Part shown: one piece after another, positions 9,261 through 19,055 of the stretch
How the letters are laid out: every line of letters begins with the position of its first letter
Numbering within the stretch: position 1 is the stretch's first letter
Origin: Sphingobacterium griseoflavum
Lineage (GTDB): Bacteria > Bacteroidota > Bacteroidia > Sphingobacteriales > Sphingobacteriaceae
Reading direction: 5' to 3'
Assembly (NCBI RefSeq): GCF_014653155.1
Contig: NZ_BNAF01000010.1
Span: forward strand, 149,986 to 213,985
DNA length: 64,000 nucleotides
Position numbers and translations under genes: made by a program
Notes under the pieces: generated by a model
What the model was told of the DNA's origin: nothing
Databases searched by the model: none
The model's input: only the letters and a program-made list of their open reading frames with translations

Positions 9261-11087
9261 ATGCCCCTTATAATCCCTATCTCAATCGCCCTATTGCTGT
9301 TATTTTCTGCAACAAATTCATCTGCTTTGGTGGGTCAACCTGACTCGTCTGATCATACAACTCGCCATCAAATTGACATCAAGTCTGTAGAACTGGAAGC
9401 CATGAGGCAGCAACAACAGAGAGATTCTTTACTTCGTGTGCGCTTGGAGGATCAGCTATTAATAGTCCAACGGAGCGATTTCGAAGAAAAGCGTAAGCTC
9501 ATGGAGGAAATTAATCTTTTGCGCAGCCGCGACTCGCTGCTTGTGAATCGCCGAAAATTAAAAGTGGATTCGCTACGTCGTTTGAACAAGGGTGTGGGGG
9601 TAATTCCTTTTCGGGATACACTTTTTAAAATCTACACGGCTATCGGCAGTTACAGTGCAAACGATAGGGCGCAGGCCATCGAAAATAGAATACGCGGTAT
9701 GGTGAATAACGTCCAATTTCACACGGACTCCTTGCATATTGAAAATAATGAAGACAGCTGGATTCTTGCTTGGCGCGATCAGGTTATTCTGAGTGTGAAC
9801 CAACAGGATGCACTTTGGGCGAATGCCGATGCAAAAGATTTGATTGCCCGTTATAGATCAGAAGTCAGCATAGCCATAGAAAACGAGCGAGAACAGAACA
9901 GCTTGAAACGCATTTTACAAGCGCTTGGGCTTGCGGTTATTATACTGGCATCCCTTAGTCTCCTTATCTTTGCTATTGGAAAGCTGACCAACTACCTAAA
10001 GAAGAAGGCAATTGGGGGCAAAAATAAAATTTTCAATGGCATACAAATCAGGGGTTATACGGTGGTAACTCCTTCCAAACAAATCAGAATCATTTGGGGA
10101 CTACTTGACATTGCGAAATGGTTGCTCATGTTATCTGCCGTATACCTGGCGTTGCCTATCATGCTCAATCTATTTCCGCAGACAGAAGGCTATGCACCGG
10201 TTTTATTAGGCTACTTCCTGTCCCCTTTGAAAGATGTCGGCTCGGCCATAATCGCTTACATACCTAATCTAATTACTATTTTTGTGATTTATTTGGTATT
10301 CCATTATTTATTGCGATTTTTGAAATTCTTTGCGAAAGAATTGCAAGATGAGGTACTAACTATCCCCGGTTTTTATAAAGAATGGGCACTTCCCACCTAT
10401 CAAATCCTTCGGGTGCTTTTGCTGGCCTTCTTGCTCGTCGTGATCTTCCCTTATCTACCAGGATCTGATTCGCCAATCTTTAAAGGAATATCCGTTTTTA
10501 TCGGCGTACTGTTTACTTTTAGTTCTGCGGGCGCACTTGGCAATATCGTAGCTGGATTGATGCTTACTTATATGCGTTCCTTCAGCATAGGGGATCGAAT
10601 TAAGATAGGCGATGTAACAGGCGATATCATGGAAAAATCACTACTGGTGACGCGCATTCGTAGTATTAAAAATGAAGTAATTTCCATACCAAATGCGCAG
10701 ATATTAAACAATCATACGGTTAATTACAGCGCTGATGCGCAGCAACTCGGACTGATATTGCACGTCAGCATCACGTTAGCATATGAGATACCTTGGCAAA
10801 AGGTACATCAATTAGCAAAACGTGCGGCGGAACAAGTTGACCTGCTCGAGAAATCGCCAGAGCCCTTCGTTTTGCAAACAAGTTTGGATGATTTCTACGT
10901 TTCTTACCAACTTAATGCATACACCAAATCGCCGGATAAACAAGCTTTTATTTATTCCGAGTTATACAAGCATCTTTTGGACACTTTTCATCAAGCCGAT
11001 ATTGAAATACTTTCGCCCCATTACCACGCTGTACGCGACGGCAGCACGCGTGATATCCCCCCTCCTAATGCCACAGCGCGTCGATGA
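9261..11087 (+). CDS. Large MscS-family mechanosensitive ion channel
   Basis: 608 residues, more than twice the length of E. coli MscS. A signal peptide (1-23) is followed by a long polar, partly coiled-coil periplasmic region (to about 215, rich in RDSLL/RRKLKVDSLR), then about five hydrophobic segments between 216 and 440. The pore helix and beta domain are recognisable from SSAGALGNIVAGLMLTY and FSIGDRIKIGDVTGDI to ISIPNAQILNNHTVNYS (about 420-490), with a C-terminal cytoplasmic alpha/beta domain. It should open under membrane tension and release solutes on osmotic downshock. The function of the N-terminal extension is unknown. Confidence 0.9.
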   Translation: MPLIIPISIALLLLFSATNSSALVGQPDSSDHTTRHQIDIKSVELEAMRQQQQRDSLLRVRLEDQLLIVQRSDFEEKRKLMEEINLLRSRDSLLVNRRKLKVDSLRRLNKGVGVIPFRDTLFKIYTAIGSYSANDRAQAIENRIRGMVNNVQFHTDSLHIENNEDSWILAWRDQVILSVNQQDALWANADAKDLIARYRSEVSIAIENEREQNSLKRILQALGLAVIILASLSLLIFAIGKLTNYLKKKAIGGKNKIFNGIQIRGYTVVTPSKQIRIIWGLLDIAKWLLMLSAVYLALPIMLNLFPQTEGYAPVLLGYFLSPLKDVGSAIIAYIPNLITIFVIYLVFHYLLRFLKFFAKELQDEVLTIPGFYKEWALPTYQILRVLLLAFLLVVIFPYLPGSDSPIFKGISVFIGVLFTFSSAGALGNIVAGLMLTYMRSFSIGDRIKIGDVTGDIMEKSLLVTRIRSIKNEVISIPNAQILNNHTVNYSADAQQLGLILHVSITLAYEIPWQKVHQLAKRAAEQVDLLEKSPEPFVLQTSLDDFYVSYQLNAYTKSPDKQAFIYSELYKHLLDTFHQADIEILSPHYHAVRDGSTRDIPPPNATARR

Positions 11088-11140
11088 GTAACTGGGCAGC
11101 CAGCTTCTGTAGATAGCGATTGGCAACAGGACAGCATGAA

Positions 11141-11175
11141 GCCAGCATATGCATAGGACGTCGCTGGCCGTTTTT
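11141..11175 (+). terminator. Possible terminator after the MscS gene
   Basis: GCCAGC (11141-11146) can pair with GCTGGC (11163-11168) over a 16-nt loop, followed by CGTTTTTG. The stem is short, so this is a weak call. Confidence 0.3.
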
Positions 11176-11176
11176 G

Positions 11177-11566
11177 CTATTTTGCCTTCGCTTCTACATC
11201 CGCCAACACGCGTTCCACGGTACTTTCCAATTCGGTGATATCGAATGGTTTGGCTAGGTATGCGTCTGCTCCAGCTTTTTCCGCCAATAAATGTATATCA
11301 TTGTTGGCCGATATGTAGACGACAGGTATCTGTTTGTATTCCGCATGTTGCTTGAGTAAGCGAGTCGCTTCTATGCCGCCAATTTCGGGAATCCAGTTGT
11401 CCATCAATATAATGTCTGGATGGATCTGCGATACCTTCTCGATAATGTCATGCGAGGTTTCGGAGATCTTAACCGTGTATCCGGCGTCTACCAAAATAAT
11501 CGTACATACTTCCAGAATATTGACGTCATCGTCAAAAATTAATATTGTTTTGTTTTTCATAGTCAT
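11177..11566 (-). CDS. Single-domain response regulator (CheY-like), last gene of the signalling operon
   Basis: 129 residues consisting only of a receiver domain. The acidic triad DDD follows ILIF near residue 12, the phospho-acceptor is D56 in ILMDNWIP, a serine sits in YISANN, and the conserved lysine is in LAKPFD. There is no output domain, so it must act by protein contact or as a phosphate relay or sink. It lies 29 bp after cheB, on the same strand as the kinases upstream, and ends the six-gene cluster. The variant NWIP after the aspartate (usually MMMP or DLMP) sets it apart from the other receivers here. Confidence 0.9.
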   Translation of the reverse strand: MTMKNKTILIFDDDVNILEVCTIILVDAGYTVKISETSHDIIEKVSQIHPDIILMDNWIPEIGGIEATRLLKQHAEYKQIPVVYISANNDIHLLAEKAGADAYLAKPFDITELESTVERVLADVEAKAK

Positions 11567-11595
11567 TTTTTCAACTTTCTTATTTTTCTAATCTT

Positions 11596-12177
11596 CTATA
11601 AATTATTGATCAATCCCGGAAAGTGCTCCGGTTTGAATACGGCATCCACCTTAACATGTACAATAGCTTGTCGCGGCATGTACGCGACTTCTGCGGTATC
11701 AGGGTCCTGTACAAATACCAAACCATCCGCCGATTTAACACACTTTAATCCTTCCACGCCATCCGCGTTTGCACCAGAAAGTAAGATTGCCACCAATTTG
11801 TCTCTGCAGGCAAGGGCCGCAGATTGAAAAGACACGTCGATGGACGGTCTCGAGTAATTCAATTTTTCGGAGTAGTCCAGCGAAACCAATTTGTTGCTTT
11901 CAAAAAGCAGGTGGTAATCGGGTGGAGCCAAGTATATCGTTCCTTTCTGCAAAGTCATCTTGTCTTCCGCTTCCAGAACAGGTAACTTGGTATGGTTGCG
12001 CAACAATACGTCCAGCATAGAGTCAGGATCAGCTTTTCTATGCAATATGATGACTACAGGGAATGCTAAATCTTGTCTTAAAGTAGGAAGCAACGACAAC
12101 AGCACCTTGAGGCTTCCCGCCGAGCCGCCCATCAATAGTAGCTCTACCTTACTGTCTGATTTGCGATCACTTGCCAT
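11596..12177 (-). CDS. CheB-type methylesterase domain protein without receiver
   Basis: 193 residues from the ATG at 12177; a longer frame exists upstream but would overlap cheR, and its extra residues are not CheB-like. The chain is only the catalytic domain. The serine is S19 in GGSAGS, the histidine H46 in ILHRKA, and the aspartate D139 in SGANADG, so the triad is complete. The N-terminal receiver that controls classical CheB is absent. The start follows the cheR stop by one base, implying coupled translation. In chemotaxis CheB demethylates receptors, but no receptor, CheA, CheW or flagellar gene is visible; I infer a non-chemotactic role within this kinase operon. Confidence 0.88.
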   Translation of the reverse strand: MASDRKSDSKVELLLMGGSAGSLKVLLSLLPTLRQDLAFPVVIILHRKADPDSMLDVLLRNHTKLPVLEAEDKMTLQKGTIYLAPPDYHLLFESNKLVSLDYSEKLNYSRPSIDVSFQSAALACRDKLVAILLSGANADGVEGLKCVKSADGLVFVQDPDTAEVAYMPRQAIVHVKVDAVFKPEHFPGLINNL

Positions 12178-12178
12178 A

Positions 12179-13003
12179 TTACATATTTTTTCGCCAGATC
12201 TTCTCCGTATCCAATTGCTTGTATCTATTCTCCAAATTCGAAAACCGGATCGTCTCCTTCGCTCCAAGCGCCAAAAAACCAAGGCTGTCCAAACTTTCAT
12301 CAAACAACGTAAAGACCTGATTCTGTAATTCCTTGTCGAAGTAGATCAACACATTTCTGCATACCACCAACTGAAATTCGTTGAAAGAGCTATCCGAAAC
12401 AAGGTTATGTGTTGCAAATATAATTCGTTCGCTCAGTTTTGTATCGAATTTAGCGACATCATAGTTGGCCATGTAATATGATGAAAAATCTTGCAGTCCT
12501 CCGGAGAGCATGTAGTTTTCTGAATACAATTTCATCTGTGCAATCGGAAAAATTCCTTTGGCAGCTTTTTCGAGCACGCCGGGATTCAGATCTGTTGCGT
12601 AGATCAGCGATCGATTATAAAGATTTGCTTCGCGCAACAGAATAGCCATAGAGTAAGCCTCTTCCCCTGTCGAGCAGCCGGCTAGCCAAATCCGTATAAA
12701 CGGATAGGTTCCTAGCTGCGGCAGCACCTTATCCCGTAGCGCCTTAAAAAAGCCGGGATCACGAAACATCTCCGTCACGTTGACCGTGATCTCCTCCACA
12801 AATCGCTGTAAGTACTCAGGATGATGAAGTAAATGGTACCGAAGTTCCGCGAAACTAGTAAATTTATCAATAACGCAGATACGGTTAACACGTCGCTTCA
12901 GTGATGCTTTGCTATATTGGGTAAAATCGTATCCGTATACGCTAAACACATCGTTAAGCAGTATTTCCAGTTCTTCGTCCTTGATCACATTGGGTTCTAA
13001 CAT
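12179..13003 (-). CDS. CheR-type protein-glutamate methyltransferase
   Basis: 274 residues. An N-terminal helical region (1-70, with KASLKRRVNR) precedes the SAM-dependent methyltransferase domain. The SAM-binding loop is IWLAGCSTGEEAYSMA (about 105-120), and ATDLNPGVLEKA and VVCRNVLIYFDKELQ are typical CheR motifs. The length equals a stand-alone CheR without TPR tail. The ATG directly follows the stop of the upstream receiver gene (no gap), and its own stop is one base before cheB, so the three genes are probably translationally coupled. The substrate is unknown because no methyl-accepting receptor is present nearby. Confidence 0.92.
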   Translation of the reverse strand: MLEPNVIKDEELEILLNDVFSVYGYDFTQYSKASLKRRVNRICVIDKFTSFAELRYHLLHHPEYLQRFVEEITVNVTEMFRDPGFFKALRDKVLPQLGTYPFIRIWLAGCSTGEEAYSMAILLREANLYNRSLIYATDLNPGVLEKAAKGIFPIAQMKLYSENYMLSGGLQDFSSYYMANYDVAKFDTKLSERIIFATHNLVSDSSFNEFQLVVCRNVLIYFDKELQNQVFTLFDESLDSLGFLALGAKETIRFSNLENRYKQLDTEKIWRKNM

Positions 13004-13369
13004 TTAACCTACCTTTTCAATAACTGCAATTAATTTGTCGATGTCTACCGGCTTTGACACGTACCCATTTGCTCCTGCAGCGAGACATTTTTCCCGATCG
13101 CCCGACATGGCCTGTGCCGTAACGGCAACGACTGGCATATCGATAAATCTTTCGTCCGCACGCAACATCTTAATGGCCGCGTAGCCATCCACGTCTGGCA
13201 TCATCATATCCATCAGCACAACACGGATATGTGGATTTTCGTAAATCAAACTTAAACCTTCAGGAACACTTGTGGCCGATATGGATGTATATCCCCTCGC
13301 CTTCAAAGCCAATCGCAATGCGAAGATGTTCCGGTTATCGTCATCGATGATCAACACTATATTTTTCAT
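13004..13369 (-). CDS. Single-domain response regulator resembling the third receiver of the upstream hybrid kinase
   Basis: 121 residues, receiver only, with DDD at residues 9-11 and phospho-acceptor D54 in VLMDMMMP. The sequence parallels the C-terminal receiver of the hybrid kinase encoded 17 bp upstream: both have DDDxRNIFxL, LMDMMMPxxDGY, AVTAxAMxGDREKC and SKPVDxDxL. This suggests duplication and detachment of that domain. It may shuttle phosphate from the hybrid kinase to partners such as CheB or CheR, or compete with the attached receiver. It is directly adjacent to cheR. Confidence 0.9.
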   Translation of the reverse strand: MKNIVLIIDDDNRNIFALRLALKARGYTSISATSVPEGLSLIYENPHIRVVLMDMMMPDVDGYAAIKMLRADERFIDMPVVAVTAQAMSGDREKCLAAGANGYVSKPVDIDKLIAVIEKVG

Positions 13370-13386
13370 ACCTGTTCCGCTAGCTC

Positions 13387-16300
13387 CTAATTATCATACA
13401 ACCAAACGCGCAATAAAGAGAGGAGCTGATCGGTATCCACAGGCTTCGAAATATAATCTGATGCTCCTGCCAAAATACACTTTTCCCGATCACCTGTCAT
13501 GGCTTTAGCCGTTACCGCCATGATTGGTAATCGCGCGTATTGGGATTGCGCCCGAATAAGCTTGATTGTTTCATAACCGTCCATTTCCGGCATCATCATA
13601 TCCATAAGTACAATCGAAACATCAGGATTGTTTTGCAATTGTACCAAGGCCTCCTTACCATCAATCGCAGATATCACCTTCATCTGGTACTTCTCTAAAG
13701 CTTTTGTCAGTGAAAAAATATTGCGCACGTCGTCGTCAGCGATAAGCACCGTCTTCCCGCTCAATACCTCGTTCAGGCTCCCCAGTTTACTGCTCACCTT
13801 TTTAACGGCCTCGACCTTTCGTTCCTCAACGAGATGCAGGAACAGCCCCACTTCATCCAAGATACGTTGATAGGAATGAGCAGTCTTGATCACAATGGAG
13901 TCTGCATATTGCTTGATGCGAAGTTCTTCAGCTTGCGACAAGTTCTTTCCCGTGAATATTATGATGGGTAACTTTTCTAAACCTTCGTTCTTTTTTATGG
14001 CTTCCAATGTTTCGTAACCCCGTTTATCGGGAACCCCCATGTCCAAGATAACGCAATTCACCTGATCAGAAGACAAGGCTTTCACACTGTCTTCAACATT
14101 GTCTTTGATTTCGGAAGCAATATCGAAACTTCCTAGGAAATAGGATAAAGCCATCGCATGTTTTGGATTTTCTTCGACAATGAGAACCTTCTTTGGATAA
14201 ACGCTCAATGCATGCTCGATACGTTTGAACATGTCGCCAATTTTCTCCAAGGCAATCGGCTTATTGATAAAGTCGATAGCACCTTTTAGGAGACTCTCTT
14301 TTTTTACTTGCATGGACGACATGATATGAACAGGAATGTGCCGCGTTGCGGGATTTCCTTTGATTTCATCCATCACTTGCCACCCATCTTTTACAGGGAG
14401 TTGTATATCCAATAAGATGGCCAAAGGCTTGTAGGTCAGTGCTGCTGGCGCAGCCAAATCGCCACGTACAACCACAATACCTTTGTAATTTTGCTGCCGG
14501 GTGTATTTTAACAAAGCCTTCGCAAAATTTGTATCGTCTTCGACGATCAAAATTACGGGATCGCCCGGCATAATATGGTGCCTATCGTCATCTACATCAT
14601 CCGGAATATGTTCCGTAGTGTACAAAGGTTCCTTATCTTCGATCAATGTATTCACCTCTTCCACGTCGGCACTAATAATTTCGATCAGCTCGTCTGTAAC
14701 GGGCTTCACAACGCGAGCACCCTTAACTTTAGGAATAAGCAGCGTAAAAGTACTGCCTTCGTTTTCCTGGCTGGACAATTTGATTTCACCACCCAACAGA
14801 CGTGCGATCTCGCGGCTTATCGATAACCCTAAACCCGTCCCGCCAAATTTGCGGCGTGTTGAACCATCCGCTTGCTGAAAGGCTTCAAAAATTACGTGCT
14901 GCTTATTAGCGGGAATACCAATCCCGGTGTCCTTTACAGCAAAAGCAATGTATTGATCATCCTGCGCGTATGTATCAACAATGAGCTCGACCCCGCCTCT
15001 TTGGGTAAACTTTACAGCGTTTGACATCAAGTTTCGCAATACCTGATCTAACCTCAACCGATCTGTTTCCAATCCCTCTTCCAAATCAGGTGATAAACTT
15101 ACCCGTAAATTTAAAGATTTCTCCTGTATCAGTGGTGTAAAGAGATTTGTTAATTCGCGAACCACATCGCTCAGATTTACAAGCCCATATTCGATTTCCA
15201 TCTTGCCAGCTTCAATTTTAGATAGGTCTAAGATCTCATCGATTAAAGTTAGTAAGCTAGTGCCCGAACTCTGAATGACCATTGCAGATTCGACCTGTTC
15301 TTCGTTGAGGTTTTTTTCGGTATTTTCAGACATTAGGCGTGACAGAAGCAGAATCGAGTTGAGTGGTGTACGCAACTCATGCGACATGTTCGCTAAAAAT
15401 TCAGATTTGTACTTACTACTTAAGGCCAGCTCTTCGGCTTTCTGTTGGATTTCTATATTCCGTTCGGCTATCAATTGATTTTTTTCTTCCAGCAGCTTAG
15501 ACCGCTCTTCCAGCTCTTGGTTTGATTGCAGCAATTCTTCCTGCTGCACTCGCAACTCCTCTTCGGAAGCCTGTAATTTTTGCGTTTGTGCCTCCAGCTC
15601 CGTATTTAAGTTTTCGAGCTCCCCATGCTGGGTCTGTAACTCTTCAGACTGAGCTTGTGTTTCCTCTAACAGTGTCTGTATCAATCTACGGCTTTTTGCT
15701 GCCGCAAGTGCCTTGCCGACATTGCTCGCCGCCTCTTTCAGAAACGCAAGGGCGAAATCGCTTATGTCCTGGGCGGCACCAAGCTCTAAAACGCCGATGC
15801 AACTACCTTCATGTAATATCGGCAAGAGCACCAACTCGTCGATGCGGACCGTACCACTGGCAAAACTGACCAAATACCCCTCTTTATCAGCCATGTTTTT
15901 AAATACCTTCTCTTTAGCATCCAAAAATACCTGACCAACCATCCCCTCTCCAGGTGCATAGGAAGACCGCATACTTGCTTCCAAACCGTAGCTTGCTTGC
16001 AGTAGCAGGCTATCTCCCTCGAACAAATAAAAGGCGCCGTTCCAGCATTGCGTGTATGCGACAAGATGTTGGAGAACTTCTTTAGCAATCACTTGTTCAC
16101 TTTTGTTACCCATCAACTTGTCATTCAGCAGCGCTAAGCCGGCCTGCCTCCACTCATTATCATTCAATTCATCAAACGAACGCTTTAAAGCATCGGTCAT
16201 GTCATTTAAGGAAACTGCTAAACTGCCCAAGTCATCCTGCTCGCTATCTTCTATTCGTGTAGAGTAATCACCATGTGCTATTTGGTAGGCGACGCGTTGA

Positions 16301-16986
16301 ATAAGCCGCAGACGCTTCGAAATTTCCTCATCCTTTAGTTTCAACGAATTTTGAAGTTCTTCCCGTTTTTTGAAGTCCTCTCGAATCCGTAAATAGAAAA
16401 CTACGGTAATCAGTAACGAAATAAGTGCAGCGACGACAATGAATATGGAAGTATAGGAAGACGAACTATCCAAAGCGTCTCGTCGACTATCCAACAGCAA
16501 TTCTTCATGAGCGATAAATCGGCCAATCAAAGCTCGGCAGCTATCCATATACAGCTTACCTTCCTCCAGTTGTTTGATCGTGATCGCCTCGCCACGACGT
16601 CGCTCAGCTACCAAACCTTCTAGAATTCCCGTCCGTAATTTAACAACGGAAATCAACGTATCCAACCGATCGGTCTGTAAGTTATTGTCACTCGTTAATC
16701 GCTTGGCACGATCCAAAGATGTCGGTAGCGATTCTATGCTCTTACTATAAGGCTCTAAAAAGACCTCCCTCCCTGTCAGGTGAAAACCTCGTTGGCCCGT
16801 CTCTGCATTCTGTAAGTCGCTCAGCACGTTATTTGCTGCCGCAATGGCACGCCGGGTATGGTCTACCCTCTCCCGATTGTTGATCTGATCCTGAATACTG
16901 ATGAAAGAAGCAGCAGAGCTGGCCATCAGTATAACGAGTGAAACTCCGAAACCGACTTGAAGGTTTCGCAGGAATTTTCTAGGCAT
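13387..16986 (-). CDS. Hybrid sensor histidine kinase: CHASE3-HAMP-GAF-coiled coil-HisKA-HATPase-REC-REC-REC
   Basis: 1199 residues from the ATG at 16986 (MPRKFLRN); frame upstream of it overlaps the neighbouring kinase. A first membrane helix (about 8-28) and a second (about 180-205) flank a CHASE3 domain recognised by NVLSDLQNAETGQRGFHLTG. HAMP-like and GAF segments follow, then a long coiled coil rich in EEL/QSEELQ repeats. The phosphorylated histidine is H536 in MSHELRTP. The ATPase boxes include NAVKFT, DTGIGI and GGTGLGLSI. Three receivers follow; the last has D1129 in LMDMMMP. Its stop is 17 bp before the free receiver gene. The input signal is unknown. Confidence 0.93.
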   Translation of the reverse strand: MPRKFLRNLQVGFGVSLVILMASSAASFISIQDQINNRERVDHTRRAIAAANNVLSDLQNAETGQRGFHLTGREVFLEPYSKSIESLPTSLDRAKRLTSDNNLQTDRLDTLISVVKLRTGILEGLVAERRRGEAITIKQLEEGKLYMDSCRALIGRFIAHEELLLDSRRDALDSSSSYTSIFIVVAALISLLITVVFYLRIREDFKKREELQNSLKLKDEEISKRLRLIQRVAYQIAHGDYSTRIEDSEQDDLGSLAVSLNDMTDALKRSFDELNDNEWRQAGLALLNDKLMGNKSEQVIAKEVLQHLVAYTQCWNGAFYLFEGDSLLLQASYGLEASMRSSYAPGEGMVGQVFLDAKEKVFKNMADKEGYLVSFASGTVRIDELVLLPILHEGSCIGVLELGAAQDISDFALAFLKEAASNVGKALAAAKSRRLIQTLLEETQAQSEELQTQHGELENLNTELEAQTQKLQASEEELRVQQEELLQSNQELEERSKLLEEKNQLIAERNIEIQQKAEELALSSKYKSEFLANMSHELRTPLNSILLLSRLMSENTEKNLNEEQVESAMVIQSSGTSLLTLIDEILDLSKIEAGKMEIEYGLVNLSDVVRELTNLFTPLIQEKSLNLRVSLSPDLEEGLETDRLRLDQVLRNLMSNAVKFTQRGGVELIVDTYAQDDQYIAFAVKDTGIGIPANKQHVIFEAFQQADGSTRRKFGGTGLGLSISREIARLLGGEIKLSSQENEGSTFTLLIPKVKGARVVKPVTDELIEIISADVEEVNTLIEDKEPLYTTEHIPDDVDDDRHHIMPGDPVILIVEDDTNFAKALLKYTRQQNYKGIVVVRGDLAAPAALTYKPLAILLDIQLPVKDGWQVMDEIKGNPATRHIPVHIMSSMQVKKESLLKGAIDFINKPIALEKIGDMFKRIEHALSVYPKKVLIVEENPKHAMALSYFLGSFDIASEIKDNVEDSVKALSSDQVNCVILDMGVPDKRGYETLEAIKKNEGLEKLPIIIFTGKNLSQAEELRIKQYADSIVIKTAHSYQRILDEVGLFLHLVEERKVEAVKKVSSKLGSLNEVLSGKTVLIADDDVRNIFSLTKALEKYQMKVISAIDGKEALVQLQNNPDVSIVLMDMMMPEMDGYETIKLIRAQSQYARLPIMAVTAKAMTGDREKCILAGASDYISKPVDTDQLLSLLRVWLYDN

Positions 16987-16991
16987 ATAGA

Positions 16992-18458
16992 TTAATTTAA
17001 AGGTAAGGTAAAATAAAACGTGGACCCCGATCCGACTTCGCTTTGCAATCCAAAACTTCCCTGATGCTGGCGGATAATTTCCGAACATATATACAGGCCG
17101 ATACCTAAGCCTTGGAATTTTAACGAAGACTCTTCTACACGGTAGAATTTGCTAAAAATATCTTTCTGTTTATGCGCTGGAATACCAATGCCAAAATCCG
17201 TTACTTCCACTTTGATCACGTTAGTATTGTTGACGGTATTCACGATCACACGTTTGCTATTGGGTGAATATTTGATTGCATTCGTAAGGTAGTTGATAAG
17301 CACTTGTTCTATACGGATTTCATCACCAAGCACAGCTAAGTCGACATTATCACCCGTTCGGACGATATCGGGCGACTTCTCATGTGTATGGTAGATTGTA
17401 TCTATCGCATTATCCAATAGGTGCTTAAAATTGAATTCCCGCATATTCATTTTCAATTTTCCGTTGTCGATTTTTGAAATATCCAAAAGATCGGCTATCA
17501 GGTTATTTAGTTTGGCAACCTGCACTTGCACCTTATCAATGTATTTGTTTGCGGGATGCTCCTCGTCGATGTTTATAGTTCGCCCCAACAACTGCGTATA
17601 CGCCTTGATGCTGGTGAGCGGGGTCTTCAATTCATGACTCGCAATACTTAAAAATTCATCTTTCTTCTTCTCCGTCTGTTTGCGATCCTCTATGTCGGTG
17701 AATGTACCTACCCAACGCGAAAGCTGTCCCTGCTCTTTTATTGGTGTAACGCGCAAGAGATGCCAGCGGAATAGGTCCGCATTGATTTCTCTTATCCGCA
17801 CCTCCATTTCCAATGGCACATTTTTTAAAACGGAAAGAGACCACTCTTCTTCAATGGAGGGATCGCCCACCGCCGTTTCAGGAAAGGTAGTGGAATGCTG
17901 CGCATAACGAAACCATTGATTGTTCACAAAATCAATCTGGCCTTTGCTATCTGCGGTAAAGGCAATTTGAGGTAAAGACTCAAGAATTAAATGCAGGTAA
18001 TCGACCCGTTCTTTCAATTCGGACTGTGCTTGCTTTCTAGCTTCGATTTCGCTTCTTAACGTCTGTTGCGTTTCATTTAAGGCCAAGGTTTGTTCGTATA
18101 GACGGTAAAAAGTCTTGACCTTAAGCATTAAAATATCTGGATCGACAGGTTTGGTCACATAGTCAATCCCTCCGGAAGCATAGCCTTTGGTAATGAATTT
18201 CTTATCGGTATTGACGGCAGATAGAAATATAATGGGAATATCCCGCGTTTTGCTAAAACCAGATAACGTTTCCGCGACTTCAAAACCGTCGATTCCGGGC
18301 ATCTGCACGTCCAAAATTATCAAAGCATAATCTTTGCGCAGCACCTTCTTTAATGCTTCTTCACCCGACAATGCCGTGTCCACCGAAAAATTCTTCGCCT
18401 CTAGAAGCTTCTTTAGCGAATATATATTTTCTGATTTGTCATCGACTATTAGAATCAT
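16992..18458 (-). CDS. REC-PAS sensor histidine kinase, first gene of the signalling operon
   Basis: 488 residues, no membrane segment. An N-terminal receiver has phospho-acceptor D50 in IILDVQMP and KPVD at about 103-106. A PAS/PAC region spans about 150-258 (LPQIAFTADSKGQIDFVNNQW, TFTDIEDRK). The kinase core has H275 in SHELKTP, the N-box NAIKYSP and GLGIGLYICSEI. With the receiver in front of the kinase, its activity is probably set by phosphorylation from another kinase, for example the hybrid kinase encoded 5 bp downstream. Soluble architecture fits an intracellular relay element. Confidence 0.92.
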   Translation of the reverse strand: MILIVDDKSENIYSLKKLLEAKNFSVDTALSGEEALKKVLRKDYALIILDVQMPGIDGFEVAETLSGFSKTRDIPIIFLSAVNTDKKFITKGYASGGIDYVTKPVDPDILMLKVKTFYRLYEQTLALNETQQTLRSEIEARKQAQSELKERVDYLHLILESLPQIAFTADSKGQIDFVNNQWFRYAQHSTTFPETAVGDPSIEEEWSLSVLKNVPLEMEVRIREINADLFRWHLLRVTPIKEQGQLSRWVGTFTDIEDRKQTEKKKDEFLSIASHELKTPLTSIKAYTQLLGRTINIDEEHPANKYIDKVQVQVAKLNNLIADLLDISKIDNGKLKMNMREFNFKHLLDNAIDTIYHTHEKSPDIVRTGDNVDLAVLGDEIRIEQVLINYLTNAIKYSPNSKRVIVNTVNNTNVIKVEVTDFGIGIPAHKQKDIFSKFYRVEESSLKFQGLGIGLYICSEIIRQHQGSFGLQSEVGSGSTFYFTLPLN

Positions 18459-19055
18459 TTATATTTCTTAGAATTTAAAGCCATGCGTTTTATTGTCTTG
18501 ACGAGAGCAAAACAAAAATTCACCTGCTGTTATCAAAATTTTAGCCCCTTATAAGTTAATAGTTGTCCGAACCAAAGGATTTAGCATGTCCTCAAACATC
18601 AAAAATCACTCCAATTTCAAAAACGTTTCCCGCGCAGAAATATACGATTCAAATAAGGTTCAAAAATAAGTGAATTGAGTATTTATTGCCTATTGTTCAT
18701 ACACATATAGCAAAGCTAGATTTAGCAGCTGATTATGAACGCATTCCACACTTAAGATCGGAAGACAAACGTTTGCCTAAAACTTCAAAAAATATGATGC
18801 GGCTACCGCAGTATGGCAGCAGTCGACTTATCATGGCTGATATTCCTAAACAAACAAGTTTAAACAAGTATTTATCGGGTCAACTTTACGTATTTTCAGC
18901 AAAACTTTTTTAAACTGGTTTATGTCTCTCTAATTAAGTGATCAAAATTTCGAACAGCGATTACCGCATTTTAGGACAGCCAAATTATTTCGATAAATAC
19001 GTTGCAAGAGTACAATTGTCTGCCTATCTTAGAATGCACACAGTTATATTTCTCA
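18459..19055. other. 597-bp intergenic region between divergent genes
   Basis: AT-rich. It separates the signalling operon (minus) from the NTF2-like gene (plus). Short frames at 18686-18913 and 18938-19171 encode nothing I recognise. The signalling operon promoter should lie here; a loose candidate on the minus strand is TATATTTC near 18640, preceded by TTTTTG. I see no hairpin, repeat or RNA gene. Confidence 0.5.

Noticed and set aside
12178..12303. Upstream extension of the CheB reading frame
   Set aside because: It would overlap the end of cheR; the residues are arginine-rich, frame-shifted cheR sequence, and CheB homology begins after the ATG at 12177.
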